From the NCBI GenBank assembly GCA_003024985.2, contig PXIH01S0010810.1: 14,308 bases of DNA; one strand, written 5' to 3'. The position numbers were made by a program, and so were the translations under genes. The notes under the pieces were generated by a model that did no database searches, was not told the origin of the DNA, and saw only the letters and a list, made by a program, of their open reading frames with translations. Below, piece by piece: positions 8,420-14,308 of this stretch. Position 1 is the stretch's first letter. Every line of letters starts with the position of its first letter. The DNA is from Euperipatoides rowelli. Taxonomy: Eukaryota > Onychophora > Udeonychophora > Euonychophora > Peripatopsidae.

Positions 8420-8687
8420 AAAATAAAGGTCAAATTCCGTTATCTGCCCACCAATATGGCTGACGGTAGTAATTTGAAGTTATCTAGATTGGCGTTAAGC
8501 AAAATATTATTTACCCACTAGATTATCCTAGGGTTCAGGGATAAGGTAAGGTTAGGACTGTAAAGAAAATATACTATAATCGGCAGGAAAAAAATACTAA
8601 TTCCACACGCTACTAAATATTAGTTGTTGCGTGACTGCTAATGTTAATCATATTGGTGGGCAGATACCGGAATCTGACTAAAATTAA
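8420..8687. mobile_element. Small inverted-repeat transposon (MITE), probable 8-bp TSD
   Basis: The element proper is 8428-8679 (252 bp). The left end reads GGTCAAATTCCGTTATCTGC and the right end on the minus strand reads AGTCAGATTCCGGTATCTGC. Both continue into CCACCAATATG, giving about 31 bp of terminal inverted repeat with three mismatches. The flanks AAAATAAA (8420-8427) and AAAATTAA (8680-8687) match in 7 of 8 positions, which would suit a hAT-type duplication. No coding capacity is present. It lies about 10 bp after the satellite array and shares an internal core with the elements at 5670-6447 and 6007-6313. Confidence 0.8.
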
Positions 8688-9444
8688 TTCTTCAAAGACT
8701 CAACTTATCTATTCCAGAAATAGAAAGTCTTATTGATATACAATATATTAAATATTTATTAACTATTTAATTAAAAATGAAATAAGGTATATTATTGCTA
8801 AAAACAAATCAGATATTTACAAACTGGGTATATTATATGCAAATAGTTTTCATATTTAAATTTTTGAAATACATGAAATTTCTATTTAATTTGACTGAAA
8901 TACATTAACATGTCAACAAACATTGGCAAAGATCCATTTAGAACATATAAATATACTATTTATGTGTCCAGGATCCTAATAACAAAAAAATAAATTAAAT
9001 TTCTTATATCTTTGGTTTTAACTCAAAGTTATTCTTCAAATGTCAATTTATCGATTTTGTCTTGAAGTGTAGGCTATAATCAATAGCCTAATAATCAACT
9101 TTGCTTATTTGGTTTTATTTTACAAAAGAAAAAAATGTATTCTTAATTCATCAAATTTTCTTATTTCATTTAAAAAGTGTGGTAAGTGTTTAATGTTTAT
9201 AGATAAAAAAAACGTGAGTCACAGTCAACTTAAAAATCACAGAAAATATCTGTGTTGCTGTGGTTTCCGTTTAAGATGGCATCAATAGATTTGTTTTTGT
9301 ATAGATGACTTCACTATATTTGTTTTTGTATAGACACTTAGATTTTCACGCCTTTTTAAATGAAATAAGGAAATTTGATGAATCAAACATACATTTTTTT
9401 GGGATAAATAAAATTAAATTCACAAAGTTTAAAATACTTGATCT
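8688..9444. other. AT-rich stretch, likely includes host 3' UTR
   Basis: No gene is visible. If the minus-strand exon at 9445-9704 is real, its 3' untranslated region must lie here. The + strand TTTATT at 9114-9119 gives a minus-strand AATAAA about 330 bp past the stop codon, a plausible poly(A) signal among several. A 29-bp tandem duplication holds TTGTTTTTGTATAGA at 9291-9305 and again at 9320-9334. Open frames in this part are short and of AT-driven composition. Confidence 0.4.
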
Positions 9445-9704
9445 TCATTTCTTCTTTCTAGTTTTTTTCTTCAATCTAATTTTTCTGAGTTCTTTCTTCC
9501 AGCTGTCAGCTTTTTGAGATACTTTTGATTTGACGCTTATTTTTGATACAGATTCAGTTAATTTGGCCTTTTCAGCTGCCTCTTTCTTTTTACGTTTCCG
9601 TCGCCGTCTGAACAACCAAAATGCTATTCCAGCTGCAAGGGCAAGGAAAAGTAAGGTAGTGATGGCAAGAATTAAATACATAAGCCAGTTGGAAGTTTTA
9701 GAAT
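9445..9704 (-). CDS. Last exon of a single-pass membrane protein
   Basis: Family not recognised. The exon runs from a splice acceptor (TTTTTATTATAG just above 9704, minus strand) to TGA at 9445-9447. It begins with two bases that complete a codon and then encodes 85 residues. The first seven (SKTSNWL) are polar and read as the end of an extracellular region. A hydrophobic helix follows (YLILAITTLLFLALAAGIAF). Next comes a polybasic stop-transfer stretch, FRRRRKRKKK, then a Lys/Ser-rich cytoplasmic tail of about 50 residues ending in KKKTRKKK. By the positive-inside rule this is a type I membrane protein with its C-terminus in the cytoplasm. GC content and codon use differ from the surrounding AT-rich DNA, and there are no lesions. 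Starting at the internal ATG would remove the junction residues but keep the helix. The very basic tail may bind acidic lipids or cytoskeletal partners, which is only inference. Confidence 0.6.
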
Positions 9705-9860
9705 CTATAATAAAAATATCACAGTTGGAAATATTGAAGTAAAATATAATAAGAATAAATTATGAAAAACAGAAGTTACTATTCAGTAAATGTTTTAATT
9801 AAAAATAAAAATGTTTACTTTGCGATTGTATTTTTATATAATAATGTTCCTTTTTATGAC

Positions 9861-10180
9861 TATCCCTTACTATTTTTTTTTTTAAAAAAATATGTGCCCT
9901 AGTGCAAAACAATTATTTACAGATGCATTTTTACAATGAGGATTTATCTTCTAAATACACTTTGCATGTTTACAATAATTCGGAGAAAAATCTCTGGATT
10001 CTACGATTTAGACAGATTGGGATATAATTCCGAGGAAAGACTGTTTTCAACTTGATCTTGTTTAATCCGGGGAATGAAGGTTTCCCCTGTTTCGAACTGG
10101 CAGCAAGCTTAGCTATGTAGCACCGAGCGGAGTGCTGATGGGTTATCCCTTTACTACCTGATGGGTTATCCCTTACTATT
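9861..10180 (-). mobile_element. SINE-like retroposon with 14-bp TSD
   Basis: The insert is about 9875-10166. A perfect 14-bp direct repeat, TATCCCTTACTATT, flanks it at 9861-9874 and 10167-10180. On the minus strand the 3' end is a run of A (T run just after 9874 on the + strand), the arrangement left by LINE-driven insertion. A B-box-like AGTTCGAAAC lies at 10089-10098 (minus), and upstream GC-rich DNA (GCACTCCGCTCGGTGC) may be the rest of a tRNA-like head, although no good A-box is seen. At the 5' end CTGATGGGTTATCCCTT occurs twice, at 10135 and 10158, so part of the target or head has been duplicated in tandem. It lies in the presumed intron upstream of the exon at 9445-9704. Confidence 0.55.
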
Positions 10181-10249
10181 GTTCTTTTGTTGATGTGGTT
10201 TATATAATAAAACTAAGATATTTACAAATTGATTTATTTGGCATATGTC

Positions 10250-10345
10250 CTTCACTCTCACTCTCACTCTTTCTCCCTCTCTCACTCACTCTCTCTTTCT
10301 TGCTCTCTTTCTCTCTCTCTCTCTCTCTCTCGCCATCTCTTTCTA
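10250..10345 (+). repeat. CT microsatellite
   Basis: A run of CTCACT, CTCTTT and pure CT words makes up this stretch, the cleanest part being (CT)n at 10311-10331. It ends directly at the left arm of a perfect hairpin. The Ser/Leu-rich frames across it are repeat artefacts. Confidence 0.9.
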
Positions 10346-10382
10346 TCTCACTGTCTGCAGAAGTTATATGCAGACAGTGAGA
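10346..10382. repeat. 14-bp perfect inverted repeat (hairpin)
   Basis: The left arm TCTCACTGTCTGCA (10346-10359) and the right arm TGCAGACAGTGAGA (10369-10382) are exact reverse complements separated by nine bases (GAAGTTATA). It closes the CT microsatellite on its right. There is no T-run after it and no gene nearby that it would serve. Confidence 0.85.
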
Positions 10383-10960
10383 CCCATCAACTCAAGTTGG
10401 CCACACCTGAACATATGAACAAGGATGATGGGGGCCCATTTTATATTTTTTTGCAGGGAAGTTCATGCAATCTTAGTTATGTCATTGGTTATATGAATGT
10501 AAGATAGCAATGTAAGCAAACCAGTGGATTCATGAAGAAGTGAAGTATGCAGTCCTATGAGTCTGCATCTTCCAGCAGGTAGTCTGACCTTTATGTCAGA
10601 GTAAATTGGTTGAGCAGATGTTTAAATACCACCTATAAATTTCAGCTGCATCTATTTTATTATTCTTGTCTTCCAAACTATTGACTTTGGATGAAATTGT
10701 TGTATTTCCCCAAGCTGTATTGAATAAAATGAACCACACATAAGATATTAATAATGTGAGGCCCCCACAATGAAATTACAAAAAGACATGATTTTATTAG
10801 ACGAGTTAGGTGGAGGAATCACAAGATATTGAAGAGAAGAATACATCTAAGAAAATACATTGTCATAACTAAATTTCTAATAATTACATAAACCACATCA
10901 CAATAAACACATTTATCAATGCAGGGTGTTCCATTAGTCCTGATCCATTATCCAGTAAGG
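10383..10960. other. Non-repetitive spacer between two CT tracts
   Basis: About 580 bp of ordinary mixed-composition sequence separates the CT microsatellite from the long pyrimidine tract. I see no significant open frame, RNA gene or transposon ends. The sequence is less AT-rich than the flanks, and several AATAAA words occur (10724 and 10902 areas). It may be intron sequence of the minus-strand host gene. Confidence 0.4.
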
Positions 10961-11180
10961 CTTCTCTTTCTTTCTCTCTCTCTTTCTCTCTCTTTCTTTC
11001 TCTCTTTCTCTCTCTCTCTCTTTCTCTCTCTATTTCTCTCTTTCTCTCTCTCTTTCTCACTTTCTCTCTTTTTCTCTCTTTCTATCTTTCTTTCACTCTT
11101 TCTCTCTTTCTCTCTCTTTCTCTCTCTCTTTCTCTCTCTTTCTCTCTCTTTCTCTCTCTTTCTCTCTCTCTTTCTCTCTC
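10961..11180 (+). repeat. TTTCTCTCTC-type microsatellite
   Basis: This first segment of a ~2-kb pyrimidine tract consists almost only of TTTC and TCTC words, with one or two A and no G. It is homopurine on the other strand, the composition that can form triplex (H-) DNA. Frames on either strand are artefacts (Leu/Ser/Phe on +, Arg/Glu/Lys on -). Confidence 0.95.
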
Positions 11181-12121
11181 TGTCTGTCTCTCTATGTGTC
11201 TGTCTCTCCATGTGTCTGTCTCTGTCTCTTTGTCTCTGTCTGTATATGTCTGTCTCTGTGTAACTCTGTCTATCTCTGTTGGTCTCTGTCTCTCTGTCAG
11301 TCTCTGTTTCTCTGTCTCTCTTTCTCTGTCTCTCTGACTTTGACTCTCTGACTCTGTCTCTCCATCTATCTGTCTCTGTCTGTCTCTCTATCTCTGTCTG
11401 TCTCTCAGTCTTTCTCTCTACCTCTCTGTATGTCTCTATGTCCCTGTCTGTCTCTCTCTGTCTGTGTGTGTCTGTCTGTCTGTCTCTGTCTGCATCTGTC
11501 TCTCTGTCTTGGTCTGTCTCTGTCTGTGTCTCTGTTAGTCTCTCTCTGTCTATCGCTATCTCTCCATGTCTCTATTTCTCTCTCTCTGTCTCTCTGCCTC
11601 TCTCTCTCTACCTCTTTCTGTCTCTCTATGGCTCTCTATGTCTCTGTCTCTATCTGTGTTTCTCTGTTGCTCTCTGTCTTTCTCTGTCTGTCTCTTTGTC
11701 TCTCTCAGTCTCTGTCTCTCTATCTGTCTTTATCTCTCTGTCTCTGTATGTCTCTCCCTGTCTGTCTCTCCTTGTCTGTCTCTCTGTCTGTCTCTGTGTC
11801 TCTGTCTGTCTCTTTGTCTCTGTCTCTGTCTTTCTCTGTATCTCTTTCTCTGTCTCTTTCTCTCTGTTGCTCACTCTCTGTCTCTGTCTATCTGTCTCTG
11901 TCTTTCTGTCTATCGGTGTCTGTCTCTCTGTGTCTCTGTCTTTCTGTCTCTGTCTCTCTTTCTCTATCTCTGTCTCTGTTTCTGTCTCTCTATCTCTGTC
12001 TCTGTCTCTTTCTATGTATGTCTCTCTGTCTCTGACTCTCTCTCTCTCTCTATCTGAATCTCTCTCTCTGTCTCTGTCTCTTTCTGTCTATGTCTCTATC
12101 TATGTGTGTATGTCTCTCTGT
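11181..12121 (+). repeat. TCTCTG / TGTC-type degenerate microsatellite
   Basis: Here TCTCTGTC and TGTCTGTC words replace the TTTC words, with scattered TAT and CCT variants. G now appears regularly and breaks the pure pyrimidine strand. A frame of over 400 codons runs through this segment and the next, but it is made of Ser, Leu, Cys and Val repeats and stays open only because TAA, TAG and TGA cannot easily form from this alphabet. Confidence 0.95.
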
Positions 12122-12545
12122 GTCTCTCACTCTCACTATCTGTCTGTCTGTCTCTCTGTGTCTCTCACTCTCACTATCTGTCTGTCTGGCTCTCTGTGTC
12201 TCTCACTCTCACTATCTGTCTGTCTGCCTGTCTCTCTGTGTCTCTTGCTCTCACTATATGTCTGTCTGTCTCTATGTGTCTCTTGCTCTCACTATCTGTC
12301 TGTCTCTCTGTGTCTCTCCTCTCACTATCTGCCTGTCTGTCTCTCTGTGTCTCTCGCTCTCACTATCTGTCTGTCTGTCTCTTTGTCTCTCGCTCTCACT
12401 ATCTATCTGTCTCTCTGTGTCTCCTGCTCTCACTGTCTATATGTCTCTCTGTGTCTCTCACTCACTATATGTATCTCTGTGTCTCCCACTCTCACTATCT
12501 GTCTGTCTGTCTCTCTGTGTCTCCCACTCTCACTATATGTATGTC
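12122..12545 (+). repeat. ~38-bp minisatellite inside the pyrimidine tract
   Basis: About twelve units repeat the pattern TCTCTCACTCTCACTATC, then TGTCTGTCTG, then TCTCTCTGTG. Unit length varies from about 28 to 42 bp through gain or loss of TCTG words. The CTCTCACTATC core with variants CTTGCTCTCACTATA and CCCACTCTCACTATC marks each unit. This is a second level of organisation built out of the simpler TCTG repeats. Confidence 0.85.
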
Positions 12546-12568
12546 TGTCTGTCAGTTGGTAGGTCGAT

Positions 12569-12710
12569 CTATCTCTCTCTCAACTCTCTCTCTCTCTCCC
12601 TCCCTCTCCCTACCTCTCCCTCTCTACCTCCCTCTCCCATCTCTCTCTCCCTCCCACTCCCTCCCTCTCTCCCTCCATCCTTCTCTCCCTCCCTCTCTCC
12701 CTCCCTCTCT
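12569..12710 (+). repeat. CCCTCTCT-type microsatellite
   Basis: After a short break (GTTGGTAGGTCGATCTATC, 12546-12568 area) the tract becomes CCCTCTCTCCCT-type, again without G on this strand. It is an almost pure pyrimidine run and the second stretch with triplex-forming composition. Confidence 0.9.
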
Positions 12711-12870
12711 CCGCCCAGCCACCCGTCCGCCTGCCCATCCGTCTGCCCATCCGCCTGGCCCCTGCCTGCCCAACCACCCGGCCATCCGCCCGTCTGCCCA
12801 TCCACCCGCCCGCCCGTCTGCCCATCCACCCGCCCGCCCGTCTGCTTGCCCATCTGCCCGTCCACCCATC
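12711..12870 (+). repeat. GC-rich CCATCCGCCTGCC-type repeat
   Basis: The tract turns GC-rich, with words CCCATCCGTCTG, CCACCCGCCCG and CCGTCTGCC. A clean 24-bp period is visible between 12789 and about 12840: CCCGTCTGCCCATCCACCCG starts at 12789 and again at 12813. CpG sites are concentrated here in an otherwise CpG-poor window. The Pro/Ser/Cys-rich frames on + and the Gly/Arg/Trp-rich frames on - are artefacts. Confidence 0.9.
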
Positions 12871-12930
12871 CAACTGACCATCCATCCGTCCATCCATCCA
12901 TCTATCCATCTATCTATCTTTTTTTTTAAT
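12871..12930 (+). repeat. CATC / CTAT tetranucleotide end of tract
   Basis: (CCAT)n changes to (CTAT)n and then to a run of T (about 12920-12928). This closes the tract. Beyond it lies ordinary AT-rich sequence with a short TGTGTG word. Confidence 0.9.
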
Positions 12931-13528
12931 ATCCAATGTGTGTGTTGAATGTGTGCAGTATGATGGGCAAGGGAATGGGACACTTCTATGACTGAAATTA
13001 TGAGTTGTGAGTGAAGCGGTGTTAGTAGTGCACATTTATTAGACAATTTTTTTTTTAATTGTGAGTGTGTGTGTGGTTATAAAAACATGATTGGTGAGTT
13101 TAGTCTATCTTATGTTGCATATTTTGAGAGAGAGCTCTAGTACCCTCATCATATCTTGTGAAACCATCAAAAGTTCTAATGTATAGAGTATTGTCTTCTA
13201 TTTTGGCAATGAGATTAGAGTTGGTAAAAATCATCCAACTAAATCTACTTTCCTTGAGCTAGGTGGGTTAGCTATGGCAAAGATTACAATATGTTTAGAG
13301 ATTACAGAAAGACAGGAATCTTTCAGGTGACACACTGAATTTAAGTGAGAAGACATTAACACGAGTTATGAGGATAAATACAAGGGCTATAATAAGAAAA
13401 TTGTCTAGTTTATGTGGTGCTACAGGAGATGAAAATAAATAAGCAAAGGTGGAAGGAAATGAGAGATCTAATATAATATGTAGGTCATATTTCAATTGAG
13501 GCCTTCAGAATCAAAACTTGATACTTAC
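12931..13528. other. Unassigned AT-rich sequence
   Basis: No confident gene is seen. A short GTGTGTG run lies at 13065-13074. One + strand frame near 13299-13442 stays open for about 47 codons to a TAA, but the length is not significant and it has no start codon at its head. This is probably intron or intergenic DNA. Confidence 0.35.
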
Positions 13529-13574
13529 ACTTTTCATATAGTTCAGGAAATGCCAAAAACTTATATCTTTTGAT
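13529..13574 (-). other. Candidate internal exon (46 bp)
   Basis: On the minus strand a TAG acceptor (just above 13574) and a strong donor (AAAAGT then GTAAGT, the donor at 13523-13528) bracket 46 bp without a fixed frame. Read after a phase-2 exon it gives SKDISFWHFLNYMK. With the alternative donor two bases earlier it would splice in phase to the last exon at 9445-9704. The polypyrimidine tract is weak and micro-exon calls by eye are unreliable. Confidence 0.25.
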
Positions 13575-14139
13575 CTACCCCACAAATGTAAAATTTTATC
13601 ATTTTTTATGAAAGTATATGTGATAATAGCAAGTTTCAGTGATAAATTATTGGCAGGTGCATGTAATTTTTAAGAAAATGAGTTTTTAAATATTCATGTA
13701 TCCAGTTTTGATGCAAAAGTTTGCATATACTGTATCAAGTTTCGTAACAAATGTATGTATCAATTTTTGATACAACCTAAAAATAATAGAAAAATTCAAT
13801 AGAACAGTAAAAACAATTAAAATCAAGTAAACATCAGTATTTAATTATTATTATAAAAGAATACAAAGTCTATTAGGTCAAAAACACAGTTGCACTTAAA
13901 AATATTATTAAGTAATCAAATGTTTTTTAATACAATTTTGTAAAAAAAAGTATTATTAAGTAAAACACAAAATACTACTATTATCATAAATAATAATGTC
14001 TTATAAGAAGAAGAATATTAAAAAAAAGTCCTTTACACTTTATAGGATATAGTAAAAAAAACAAGGGAATATCATGCTGGTTTTCCTCATCGGGATCAAT
14101 TTATTGTAATATCTTCACATTCACTTTCAGCAGGCTCAC
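13575..14139. other. AT-rich sequence, no gene seen
   Basis: This stretch is dominated by A/T runs. It holds a small inverted repeat TGTATCAA...TTGATACA (13756-13774) and a repeated TATTATTAAGTAA word (near 13901 and 13951). I see no open frame, RNA gene or transposon end. It would be intron if the two flanking exon candidates are right. Confidence 0.4.
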
Positions 14140-14207
14140 CTTCCAGTCTCATCAATAATAGATTTTTTTTTTGGCTTGGTATTTTGCCAATACCCATGAG
14201 GGCAAAT
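14140..14207 (-). other. Candidate internal exon (68 bp)
   Basis: On the minus strand, a GATAG acceptor (just above 14207) and a good donor (GGAAG then GTGAGC, just below 14140) bracket 68 bp. One frame is open throughout and reads ICPHGYWQNTKPKKK, then SIIDETG, leaving two bases over, so it joins in frame to the 46-bp candidate at 13529-13574. The CPHGYW string looks like part of a disulphide-bonded extracellular domain. In another frame the same DNA continues to a TGA at 14096-14098 (LMRLEGEPAESECEDITIN), so an alternative terminal exon is possible. Confidence 0.25.
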
Positions 14208-14308
14208 CTATCAATACATTTCAATTCATGTATTACTCATGCTATGAACATTATATACACTATTTACAGTTAATCACAAGCTGACTAACAAGTATTCACC
14301 TGATAGTT

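Noticed and set aside
11279-12948. Several long + strand open frames (up to 427 codons) rich in Ser, Leu, Cys and Pro
   Set aside because: They coincide exactly with CT/TCTG/CCAT repeats, overlap in more than one frame, and stay open only because stop codons are rare in that alphabet.
12569-13046. Minus-strand frames with repeated DG, WMDG and RAGG motifs, and Arg/Glu-rich frames further left
   Set aside because: They are the reverse translation of the pyrimidine tract. The motif period follows the CCAT and 24-bp repeats, not a protein family.
13295-13495. 66-codon minus-strand frame, and a 47-codon + strand frame over the same DNA
   Set aside because: The lengths are not significant in this composition, there are no supporting splice or promoter signals, and neither shows a recognisable motif.
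13756-13774. Inverted repeat TGTATCAA / TTGATACA as a regulatory or transposon end
   Set aside because: It is short, AT-rich and single, with no partner end or target duplication.

Overview
The window looks like AT-rich, repeat-dense DNA from an animal nuclear genome. The evidence is tRNA-derived SINEs, hAT-type and other small inverted-repeat transposons, long CT microsatellites and a spliced host exon. A lophotrochozoan such as a cephalopod would fit the style of the repeats, but nothing here proves the taxon. There is no bacterial-style operon, rRNA gene, intact tRNA gene or CRISPR array. Almost all long open frames in the last third are artefacts of CT/GT repeats.

Layout. 1-880 is a compound tandem repeat: 22-bp units, a recurring ~45-bp module and a hexamer run. 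About 1140-6575 is a decayed block of genes all on the + strand, which I read as a Polinton/Maverick-type (adintovirus-like) element. It holds a gene with a Cys/His-rich segment (1140-2164), a gene whose N-terminus is built of three ~26-residue repeats (2322-3178), a small unknown gene (3520-3896), a retrovirus-like integrase with a C-terminal chromodomain (about 4010-4976), and a protein that I associate from memory with such elements (4977-6575). All are broken by stops and frameshifts, so none should work.

The last gene is split by a 778-bp hAT-type non-autonomous transposon (5670-6447) with a perfect 8-bp target duplication. That transposon carries inside it a 307-bp inverted-repeat element (6007-6313) with a 9-bp target duplication. 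The insertions can therefore be ordered in time. A tRNA-derived SINE follows (6731-6922, minus).

7113-8410 is a satellite of 19 monomers of 67-70 bp. It has a clear higher-order structure: two 342-bp pentamers, then two ~273-bp tetramers. A third small inverted-repeat element (8428-8679) lies beside it and shares an internal core with the two nested elements.

On the minus strand, 9445-9704 is a convincing last exon of a host gene: a single membrane-spanning helix followed by a very basic cytoplasmic tail. Two small upstream pieces (13529-13574 and 14140-14207) could be earlier exons of the same gene. Between them lie a SINE-like insertion with a 14-bp target duplication (9875-10166), a 14-bp perfect hairpin (10346-10382) and about 2 kb of pyrimidine-rich DNA (10961-12920) whose repeat unit changes stepwise along its length.
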